Both the position numbers and the translations under genes were made by a program. A DNA stretch of 9,234 nt from NCBI GenBank assembly GCA_030642005.1, contig DAOWOP010000101.1, forward strand, positions 1-9,234, read 5' to 3'. Below, in pieces: positions 1-4,880 of this stretch. Each line of letters opens with the position of its first letter. Position 1 is the stretch's first letter. This DNA is from Planctomycetales bacterium (GTDB lineage: Bacteria > Planctomycetota > Phycisphaerae > SM23-33). Under the pieces are notes generated by a model. It was not told the DNA's origin and did not search any database. It saw only the letters and a program-made list of their open reading frames with translations.

Positions 1-198
1 GGCCCGGAGCATCGGCGCCTTTTGGTCGTCAGCGGTCTGGCCGGAGCGGTATTCCTTATCGTCGCCGAAATCCTCTGCCGATGTGTAGGCCCGTGGATTG
101 GGGTAAGTCTTATCCCCGTGGGAATCATCACCGCTCTTTCCGGCGGGCCGTTCTTCATCTTCCTTCTAAGGCGACGTTTTCAGGAGGCGGCGGCTTGA
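1..198 (+). CDS. FecCD/BtuC-family ABC transporter permease, C-terminal end (5' truncated)
   Basis: Reading frame 1 is open from the window edge to TGA at 196-198 and gives 65 residues. It begins GPEHRRLLVVSGLAGAVF, followed by a hydrophobic helix, then GVSLIPVGIITALSGGPFF and a short basic tail. This matches the end of FecCD permeases (BtuC, FhuB, FecD), which carry a GP-x-HR-x-LLP/V-like stretch, a last-but-one helix and a (L/I)PVGI(I/V)TAL-GxPFF segment. These proteins form the inner-membrane channel of siderophore, heme or cobalamin importers. The stop codon overlaps the TTG start of the ATPase gene, so the two are translated as a coupled pair. Substrate cannot be read from this fragment; corrinoid is favoured only because a B12 riboswitch lies 3 kb downstream. 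The substrate-binding protein is presumably further upstream, outside the window. Confidence 0.87.
   Translation, partial: GPEHRRLLVVSGLAGAVFLIVAEILCRCVGPWIGVSLIPVGIITALSGGPFFIFLLRRRFQEAAA
182..187 (+). promoter_or_regulatory. Ribosome binding site that sets the TTG start of the ABC ATPase
   Basis: A full AGGAGG lies inside the last codons of the permease and is 7 bases from TTG at 195-197. It selects this TTG over the in-frame ATG at 81, which would add 38 residues of out-of-family sequence read from the permease gene. Confidence 0.8.
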
Positions 199-980
199 AT
201 AACCGTTCGCACATACTTTCGGCGCGCGACATTGAATTCGCCTACCGCGCGGGCGAAAACGTCCTCGACGGCGTTGACTTCGCCGCAAGCGCCGGAAGAC
301 TTATCTGCATCCTTGGGCCTAACGGTTCGGGCAAGACCACGCTGCTGCGGTGTATGCTTGGGCAGTTGAAGGTCGATTCAGGCGACGTTCTGCTGGATTC
401 GATGCCGGTGCGTAGTTACTCGCCTCGCCGGCTGGCGCGGATGATGGCCTACGTGCCGCAGTTTCCGACATCGGCCTTCGCCTTTATCGTTCGTGAAGTC
501 GTCCTTCTTGGCCGATACGCTCACACCGGCGTGATGGGCCTGGCCGGCGAGAACGACCGTGCCGTCGCACGTCAGGCGATGATAATGACCGAGACGCTCG
601 CCTTCGCCGACCGGACGCTGGCCGAACTGTCCGGCGGGGAGGCACAGCGGGTGATGATCGCCCGAGCACTCGCCCAGCAGCCGATGGCCCTCCTGCTCGA
701 TGAGCCGACAAGCCACCTCGACGTGAAGAATCAACTGGCGATTTATCGTATGATGGTCCGCCTGGCGCACGACTGGCCTATGGCGGTCGTCTGCGTAGGG
801 CACGATATTAACCTGGCAGGGCGTTTCGCCGACGAAATTGTCCTGATGCGAAGCGGAAAAGTAATCGCCCATGGCCCGCCGGGCGAGGTCATCCGCGCCG
901 ACGTGCTGAAAGATACATACGACGTGGAAGTGGAATTAATCGATACCGGAGGCGACGTGCCGATGGTTGTCGCACATTGA
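195..980 (+). CDS. ABC transporter ATP-binding protein, BtuD/FecE type
   Basis: This 261-residue protein is the cytoplasmic ATPase of a FecCD-type importer. All nucleotide-binding motifs are intact: Walker A GPNGSGKTT (41-49), Q-loop YVPQ (Q89), signature LSGGEAQR (145-152), Walker B ALLLDEPT (165-172), D-loop SHLD (173-176) and H-loop GHD (H203). The sequence after the Q-loop and its length fit the iron-siderophore/heme/B12 ATPase family. The start is TTG at 195, chosen because AGGAGG sits 7 bases upstream and because the family homology begins just after it (LSARDIEFAYRAGENVL). TTG overlaps the permease TGA as TTGA, a classic coupling arrangement. Substrate is unproven; B12 or another corrinoid is suggested by the nearby riboswitch-controlled surface operon, but siderophore or heme import cannot be excluded. 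There is no riboswitch between this gene and the permease. Confidence 0.95.
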   Translation: MNNRSHILSARDIEFAYRAGENVLDGVDFAASAGRLICILGPNGSGKTTLLRCMLGQLKVDSGDVLLDSMPVRSYSPRRLARMMAYVPQFPTSAFAFIVREVVLLGRYAHTGVMGLAGENDRAVARQAMIMTETLAFADRTLAELSGGEAQRVMIARALAQQPMALLLDEPTSHLDVKNQLAIYRMMVRLAHDWPMAVVCVGHDINLAGRFADEIVLMRSGKVIAHGPPGEVIRADVLKDTYDVEVELIDTGGDVPMVVAH

Positions 981-982
981 AA

Positions 983-1010
983 TTTTTGATTTTTGATTTT
1001 TGATTTTCGA
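983..1010 (+). repeat. Heptamer tandem repeat TTTTTGA (three perfect copies, one diverged)
   Basis: Three perfect TTTTTGA units (983-989, 990-996, 997-1003) and a fourth, TTTTCGA (1004-1010), fill the short gap between the ATPase stop and ribF. There is no stem before the T-runs, so it is not a canonical intrinsic terminator. AT-rich heptamer runs like this are common low-complexity intergenic sequence; no function is assigned. Confidence 0.7.
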
Positions 1011-1038
1011 TTGATTCCTGACTGCTGATTGCTATCAA

Positions 1039-1971
1039 ATGATTATACAAGGTCTGGAAAACGTACCCGATTCGCTGCGCCGCTGTGTGCTGGCCGTCGG
1101 CAACTTTGACGGCGTGCATCTTGGCCATCAGCGGATACTCACCGTTGCGGGCGGTCTTGCCGCCTCGGAGGATGCAAAGTTTTGCGTCCTCACGTTCGAT
1201 CCTCCGCCGGCTGTTGTGCTCGCGCCGGACAAAGCGCCGGATTACATCCTGCCGGCGGATGTGAAGTACCGCCTCCTGGCCGAGGGCGGCGCAGAGGTAA
1301 TTGTCGTCGTCAAGACCACCCGCCGTTTCCTGGCCGGTACAGCAGAGCAGTTCGTCCGCGACGTGCTGGTAGGGCGGTTCGAGCCGAAACATCTGGTCGA
1401 GGGACCAAACTTCTTCTTCGGACACGACCGCATCGGAAACGTCGAGATGCTGCGAGAGATGGCCGGCCGGTTCGGTTTCGATGTCTCCGTCGTCGAGCCG
1501 CTGGAGACGGATACGCCCGAAGGGCCGATGCGTATTTCCAGTTCGCTGGTTCGCAGCCTCATTCGTTCCGGCGACGTGGAATCCGCCAGCCTGTGCCTGG
1601 GGCGGCATTTTACGCTTTTCGGAACCGTAGTTGCCGGATGCGGACACGGGCGATTGCTGGAGTTTCCCACTGCAAACGTCGATCCGAACGGCCTGATATG
1701 CCCCGGCGACGGCGTCTATGCCGCATGGACCCAAATCGAAGGCGAGCGATACCCCTCGGCTGTGTCGGTCGGAACCAAGCCGACATTTGAAACGCCTTGC
1801 CCGAAAATTATCGAAGTCCATCTGCTGGATGCCGCCGGCGATTTCTATGGCAGGGACATTGCCGTTACCTTCCTTGCCAGGCTGCGGGACCAGCAGGCAT
1901 TTGCCGACACCGAGGCCCTGAAGGCCCAAATTGCAAAGGATGTTCAACATGTGCGAAAAATGTGTAAGTGA
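1039..1971 (+). CDS. ribF: Bifunctional riboflavin kinase / FAD synthetase (FMN adenylyltransferase)
   Basis: The 310-residue protein has the two-domain RibF layout and usual length. The N-terminal adenylyltransferase domain carries the nucleotidyltransferase motif GNFDGVHLGH (21-30), FGHDRIG (127-133) in the position of the family's FGxxRxG, and an ISSSLVR segment (166-172) matching the ISST-x-(I/V)R site. The C-terminal kinase domain carries GRLLEFPTANV (204-214) with the PTAN metal/ATP motif, followed by PGDGVYAAW and SVGTKPTF. It converts riboflavin to FMN and then FAD in the cytoplasm. The E in LLEFPTAN replaces a residue that is more often glycine, a minor deviation. ATG at 1039 has no Shine-Dalgarno sequence. 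The gene overlaps the next by 23 bases. Pairing of ribF with a DHH phosphoesterase is a common bacterial arrangement, so this is a housekeeping pair and not part of the B12 system. Confidence 0.97.
   Translation: MIIQGLENVPDSLRRCVLAVGNFDGVHLGHQRILTVAGGLAASEDAKFCVLTFDPPPAVVLAPDKAPDYILPADVKYRLLAEGGAEVIVVVKTTRRFLAGTAEQFVRDVLVGRFEPKHLVEGPNFFFGHDRIGNVEMLREMAGRFGFDVSVVEPLETDTPEGPMRISSSLVRSLIRSGDVESASLCLGRHFTLFGTVVAGCGHGRLLEFPTANVDPNGLICPGDGVYAAWTQIEGERYPSAVSVGTKPTFETPCPKIIEVHLLDAAGDFYGRDIAVTFLARLRDQQAFADTEALKAQIAKDVQHVRKMCK
1935..1940 (+). promoter_or_regulatory. Ribosome binding site that sets the nrnA start
   Basis: AAAGGA inside the end of ribF is 8 bases from ATG at 1949. It favours that ATG over in-frame TTG 1931 and ATG 1940, both of which lie upstream of or inside the site. 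Confidence 0.6.
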
Positions 1972-2938
1972 AGATTTTCAGACTATCGTTGAGCGGCTTG
2001 GCTCGGCTGGGACGTTCCTTGTATTGACGCACGCTCGCCCTGACGGCGACGGACTGGGGACAATGGCGGCTCTGGTTGCCGCCGGCCGGGCTGCGGGAAA
2101 AACTGCTCACATGCTTGTGTCGGATTCGGTCCCGCCGCGATATAAGTTTCTTTTCGATACCGAGAGACCGGCCAGGGCGGATGATTTCGCAAAACTCGCC
2201 GACGAATCGGACCTTATCGTTATCGTTGATACCTGCGCCTTCGCACAACTGGACGGTCTGACCGACGCCCTTCGCGCCCGGCGGAATAAAATCATCGTCA
2301 TTGACCACCACGCCACCGCCGATGATGTCGGCTCGGTTCAGTGGATAGACACCTCCGCAGCCGCCGTCGGCGTAATGGCCGGCGAGATAATCGAGTCGCT
2401 GGACTGGCCAGTCGATGACCACATAGCCGAGGCATTGTTTGCGGCGGTGGCGTCCGATACCGGATGGTTCCGCTTCTCCAACACCGACCCGCGTGCACTG
2501 CGTTCAGCCGCTGGTTTAATCGAACGCGGCGCGCAGCCCGACCTGATCTACAACAGGATTTACCAGTCGGACCGTCCCGAGCGCCTCCGATTGCTTCAGC
2601 GTGCGCTGGCCGGTATGGAACTCCGCTGCCAGAACCGCCTGGCTGTGATGACCATACACAAATCCGATTTCGACGCTGCCGGCGCTCGGGCCAATGAAAC
2701 CGAAAACTTCATCAACGAGACGCTGCGGATCAAGACCGTCGAGGTCGCCGTGCTGCTGGTCGAGGGGCCTGATTGCGTAAGAGTGAGCCTCCGTAGCCGA
2801 GAAATGATAGACGTTGCATCCATTGCCGCACGCTTCGGCGGCGGCGGTCACGCACGCGCAGCAGGACTGCGAACTGAAGAAAACCTCGAAACCGCAAAAC
2901 AACAACTCATCAACGCCTGTCTGGAAAAACTAATTTAA
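1949..2938 (+). CDS. nrnA: DHH-DHHA1 phosphoesterase, NrnA type (nanoRNase / pAp phosphatase)
   Basis: With the start at 1949 the protein has 329 residues, close to usual NrnA length. The DHH domain shows motif I THARPDGDGLG (27-37), the metal-binding aspartate in IVDTC (D94), the signature DHH (119-121) and SDTGWFRFSNT (D170 region). The DHHA1 domain ends with GGGGHARAAG (297-306), the substrate-binding glycine-rich motif. Family members degrade short oligoribonucleotides (2-5 nt) and dephosphorylate pAp to AMP; some planctomycete relatives may act on other small phosphodiesters, so substrate preference is inferred. It is translationally coupled to ribF by a 23-base overlap. Its TAA stop lies within the left arm of a large inverted repeat. 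In-frame TTG 1931 and ATG 1940 are alternative starts that would add six or three residues. Confidence 0.94.
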   Translation: MCEKCVSEDFQTIVERLGSAGTFLVLTHARPDGDGLGTMAALVAAGRAAGKTAHMLVSDSVPPRYKFLFDTERPARADDFAKLADESDLIVIVDTCAFAQLDGLTDALRARRNKIIVIDHHATADDVGSVQWIDTSAAAVGVMAGEIIESLDWPVDDHIAEALFAAVASDTGWFRFSNTDPRALRSAAGLIERGAQPDLIYNRIYQSDRPERLRLLQRALAGMELRCQNRLAVMTIHKSDFDAAGARANETENFINETLRIKTVEVAVLLVEGPDCVRVSLRSREMIDVASIAARFGGGGHARAAGLRTEENLETAKQQLINACLEKLI

Positions 2939-3016
2939 CCACAGAGGCCACAGAGAACACAAAGAAAGTAAAAAGTCTTTTTAATTCCTTTGTTCTCTGT
3001 GGCCTCTGTGGTTAAA
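2934..3016. repeat. Large inverted repeat (perfect 25-base arms) overlapping the nrnA stop
   Basis: Positions 2934-2958 are perfectly complementary to 2992-3016, and pairing can continue inward (AAAG at 2961-2964 with CTTT at 2988-2991) past a small bulge. Each arm contains a tandem 9-mer: CCACAGAGG (2939-2947) then CCACAGAGA (2948-2956). The loop is A/T-rich. The nrnA TAA (2936-2938) is inside the left arm. After the right arm comes a T-run (3016-3023), so RNA made from the plus strand would give a very strong hairpin followed by U residues. It can therefore act as a terminator that insulates the ribF-nrnA pair from the riboswitch operon. Closely similar CACAGAG-rich intergenic repeats occur in many environmental bacterial genomes, so it may also be a MITE-like or REP-like element. 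Confidence 0.9.
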
Positions 3017-3042
3017 TTTTTTTCTTTTCGAGCGATTGATGC

Positions 3043-3070
3043 TTGACAAATCGGAATGTCGGTGTATAAT
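3043..3070 (+). promoter_or_regulatory. Sigma-70 promoter of the B12-riboswitch operon
   Basis: TTGACA (3043-3048) and TATAAT (3065-3070) are both exact consensus hexamers, separated by 16 bases. The expected transcription start is about 3076-3079, a few bases before the first paired strand of the riboswitch. It is well placed to drive the riboswitch and the surface-protein genes. No operator site is evident, which fits control by the riboswitch rather than by a DNA-binding repressor. Confidence 0.85.
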
Positions 3071-3081
3071 TCTTGTCCGTT

Positions 3082-3259
3082 GTAGGTTGCCCGTTTAAGT
3101 ATGGGCGAAAAGGGAAGGCCGTGAGAATCGGCCGCGGACGCGCCGCTGTAACCGGCGACGACCGCCGCAACAAGCCACTGTTTCGATGCGTGATCGGGAT
3201 GGGAAGGCGCGGCGGGAGGTTGACCCGGAAGCCAGAAAACCTGCCTGCGACCAACCTGG
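3082..3259 (+). ncRNA. Cobalamin (AdoCbl) riboswitch
   Basis: The hallmark elements appear in order. The closing stem P1 is AGGTTG (3084-3089) with CAACCT (3252-3257), a perfect 6-base pairing. The core follows: GGGAAGGCCGTGAGAATCGG (3112-3131), matching the conserved GGGAA-CGGUG-GAAUCCG block, then CGCCGCTGTAACCGGCG (3141-3156), matching the (C/G)CC-CUGU-A loop, AAGCCACTG (3172-3180), GGGAAGGC (3201-3208), and the B12 box GCCAGAAAACCTGCC (3231-3245; consensus GCCAGGAGACCUGCC). Such RNAs bind adenosylcobalamin or related corrinoids and usually switch downstream genes off when the ligand is plentiful. It is followed by an intrinsic terminator, pointing to transcriptional control of the four exported-protein genes from 3651 on. 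A strong promoter lies 12 bases upstream. Confidence 0.96.
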
Positions 3260-3285
3260 TTTGACCTCCGCGAGTCAATCGGTTG
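3252..3285 (+). promoter_or_regulatory. Candidate expression-platform hairpin competing with riboswitch P1
   Basis: CAACC (3252-3256), the 3' strand of riboswitch P1, can also pair with GGTTG (3281-3285), and TTGAC (3261-3265) pairs with GTCAA (3274-3278) inside it. Forming this extended hairpin would break P1. CCGGG (3286-3290) could in turn pair with CCCGG (3313-3317) in the left arm of the terminator. These are visible complementarities; their use in switching is inference. Confidence 0.4.
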
Positions 3286-3311
3286 CCGGGAAGGGTAAAG
3301 AATTAATTCAG

Positions 3312-3346
3312 CCCCGGAACCTCGACTTGCGAGAGCCGGGGTTTTT
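3312..3346 (+). terminator. Rho-independent terminator of the cobalamin riboswitch
   Basis: CCCCGG (3312-3317) pairs with CCGGGG (3336-3341), and the inner CTCG (3321-3324) pairs with CGAG (3330-3333). The stem is directly followed by TTTTT (3342-3346). It lies about 55 bases after the aptamer, the usual place for a transcription-attenuating expression platform. Confidence 0.85.
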
Positions 3347-3476
3347 GCTTGGGTCGCCGCGCGTAACGGTGGTTGTTGTAAATTGTTTCGCTCGTTACGT
3401 GTGTGAATCCCTCCGTAAATTCCCCATTTCAGGTTGCCGGCTGATGTCGCCTTGCGCCCGGGCTTCTCGGCCAATT

Positions 3477-3501
3477 CTCGTTGGGCTTAGCGAGGTTTTT
3501 T
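3477..3501 (+). terminator. Possible second intrinsic terminator in the leader
   Basis: CTCGTT (3477-3482) and AGCGAG (3489-3494) form a 6-base stem with one G-U pair and a six-base loop, followed by G and TTTTTT (3496-3501). The stem is short, so termination would be weak. GGGC in its loop (3483-3486) could pair with upstream GCCC (3455-3458) as an alternative fold. Confidence 0.4.
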
Positions 3502-3505
3502 CGCG

Positions 3506-3540
3506 AGGAGGCTGTCATGATACCAGTACCATTGGAGTGA
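3506..3540 (+). other. Consensus ribosome site with a seven-codon micro-ORF (possible leader peptide)
   Basis: AGGAGG (3506-3511) is 5 bases before ATG at 3517, which opens MIPVPLE and stops at TGA 3538-3540. A two-codon ATG AAG TAA (3547-3555) follows. The ribosome site is stronger than that of the real gene downstream. A short translated leader is possible, but so small an ORF can arise by chance. Confidence 0.2.
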
Positions 3541-3650
3541 GAGTTTATGAAGTAATGTTTTTTGTATTGGCAGGGTCTTGCGAAATGCCCCTGCCGAGAC
3601 ACGAGGAGCCAGGCAACGACAAGTTGCCGAAATTTGGAAGGAATGTAAAG

Positions 3651-4748
3651 ATGAAGAATCTACTGAAAGTTGCAGCAGTATGTGTTGTTGTGTTTGCAGG
3701 CAGTTCTTTGACTCTGGGCGAGTGCCGTTTTCTGAACCCCAAATTATCGGGCTACGGCGAAATCAGCCTCAACGGTGAGTCGGACACAGCCGATGGTGGT
3801 TTCGATGTTCTTTCCGACGGGCGGATCGTCGCCCAGGTCGGCCAGAACGTGAACCTCTACGCCGCCGACGGCGCCTTCACGCGGACGCTGACCACCTGGT
3901 CCGACAGCGGATATGGCTCGTTCGTTCGCATGGACCCGACGGAGACAACCGTCTGGTTCGGCAAGACCAACATCGGTACGGACGACTACATTCGCACGAT
4001 ACCGCTTGCCGCCTCTGGTGGAACATACACGCCGGTGGCGATGCTGAGCAGCAATTTCGATCTGGAGTTCGCACAGGTTGGCGGCGAATGGAAGCCGTTT
4101 GCCGCCGGGTTGAACGCGGTCTGGGGTGGCGGCACCAACGACGTTACCGGCATCTGGCGGCTGGACACCAGTGGGAACGACGTGCACGATTGCATTGTGG
4201 AACTCGGCGGTAATTCTACTGGATTGGCTTTCGATAGCGCCGGCAATCTGCTGCCGGGAGTGTATAACAGTAGCCATGTCAGCGACCAGGGTATGGCAAA
4301 GTTTCTCCAGGCAACATGGCAGGCGAAGATCGACACTGACCCAACTCAAGGCGACAGCTACATCACCTTGACTGACGGCGACATGCTTACCTACGCCCGG
4401 GGCGGTCTCTATGACGTTACGGTGGACGACGTTGGTAACATCCTGTTCGACACAAATAACTACGATATCTCGCTTTCGGAGGTCTGCGTCATCGAGACCG
4501 GCAAGGATTACAGCGGTTACGGCGACTACAAGTACGACGTAATGGCCACCGGAGACGCCAGCGTAACCTGGTGGAACTGGTTGACCCAAATGGACGCCAA
4601 TGGCAACGTGCTTGAGGACGGGCGGGGTTATCTCACCGATTCCGCAAGTGGCGGTGTCGTCGGCTACGTTCCGGAGCCGGCGACGATGTGCCTGCTGGCG
4701 GTTGGCGGCATCGGTGTTCTGTTGCGTCGCCGACGTAACCGAGGTTAA
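3651..4748 (+). CDS. PEP-CTERM surface protein, probable beta-propeller, first gene of the B12-riboswitch operon
   Basis: A 365-residue exported protein. ATG 3651 is chosen because GGAAGGA (3636-3642) sits 8 bases upstream and because it opens a good signal peptide: MKN-LLK, then a hydrophobic core VAAVCVVVFAGSS and a cleavage region near residue 23. The in-frame ATG at 3555 gives an implausible N-terminus. The C-terminus is a PEP-CTERM sorting signal: VPEP (340-343), a hydrophobic stretch and an RRRR cluster, so the protein is probably processed by an exosortase. The middle shows repeating strand-turn segments typical of propellers: FDVLSDGRIVAQVG, YAADGAFTRTL, FVRMDPTETTVWFG, GIWRLDTSGNDV, GLAFDSAGNLLPG and YDVTVDDVGNILFD. 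The propeller call rests on these patterns, not on an alignment. As the first gene after a B12 riboswitch it is a candidate corrinoid-binding surface protein, analogous to the BtuG propeller of Bacteroidetes; that role is inferred. Confidence 0.9.
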   Translation: MKNLLKVAAVCVVVFAGSSLTLGECRFLNPKLSGYGEISLNGESDTADGGFDVLSDGRIVAQVGQNVNLYAADGAFTRTLTTWSDSGYGSFVRMDPTETTVWFGKTNIGTDDYIRTIPLAASGGTYTPVAMLSSNFDLEFAQVGGEWKPFAAGLNAVWGGGTNDVTGIWRLDTSGNDVHDCIVELGGNSTGLAFDSAGNLLPGVYNSSHVSDQGMAKFLQATWQAKIDTDPTQGDSYITLTDGDMLTYARGGLYDVTVDDVGNILFDTNNYDISLSEVCVIETGKDYSGYGDYKYDVMATGDASVTWWNWLTQMDANGNVLEDGRGYLTDSASGGVVGYVPEPATMCLLAVGGIGVLLRRRRNRG

Positions 4749-4796
4749 AGGTAAAGGCCCGACGATTCCACTGTAGATGTGGAGTTGGAGGGAGTT

Positions 4797-4841
4797 CGGC
4801 CGGGGCGGCGTGCGTTTCAGACGTACTGCCGCTCCCGGCCG
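4797..4841 (+). repeat. Strong intercistronic hairpin between the first two surface-protein genes
   Basis: CGGCCGGG (4797-4804) pairs perfectly with CCCGGCCG (4834-4841). The inner CGGC (4806-4809) pairs with GCCG (4828-4831), and CGT (4813-4815) with ACG (4821-4823). No U-run follows, so it is not a normal terminator. It could protect the upstream message or tune the ratio of the two proteins. A smaller TCCAC/GTGGA repeat (4767-4771, 4779-4783) precedes it. Confidence 0.65.
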
Positions 4842-4880
4842 GACCTGCAACGAATGACAGATGTGTGGGAGACCAAAGAG

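Larger units (their letters stand above)
3347..3650 (+). other. Long leader between riboswitch terminator and first gene
   Basis: About 300 bases without a convincing protein-coding gene. It holds a possible hairpin GTAACG (3363-3368) with CGTTAC (3394-3399), a second small terminator-like hairpin (3477-3501), an AGGAGG with a seven-codon ORF (3506-3540), and then the true ribosome site GGAAGGA (3636-3642) of the first gene. The frame of that gene is open backwards through the leader and even through the riboswitch, but the translated sequence has no signal peptide or family character until 3651. I see no second promoter with good hexamers. Confidence 0.55.

Noticed and set aside
81..110. Possible frameshift in the permease (TAG at 86-88 in a neighbouring frame)
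   Set aside because: Careful reading in frame 1 gives a continuous family-like sequence to the TGA at 196; the run of four G at 100-103 only looked confusing.
81..194. ATG 81 as start of the ABC ATPase
   Set aside because: These codons overlap the permease 3' end in another frame and have no ATPase homology; AGGAGG points to TTG 195.
983..1010. CRISPR or phage attachment site from the heptamer repeats
   Set aside because: Units are seven bases with no spacers, there are no cas genes or integrase, and they are simple low-complexity runs.
1011..1038. TTGATT (1011-1016) and TATCAA (1033-1038) as a ribF promoter
   Set aside because: The spacing is 16 bases, but the hexamers are weak and the transcript would start inside the ribF coding region.
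889..1950. Open frame of 353 codons on the minus strand across ribF
   Set aside because: It is the shadow of ribF in GC-rich DNA: the plus-strand protein has full RibF motifs, while the minus product has no recognisable features.
3186..3650. N-terminal extension of the first PEP-CTERM gene back to 3186
   Set aside because: It runs through the riboswitch and its terminator and would bury the signal peptide at residue 156. The ribosome site GGAAGGA supports 3651.
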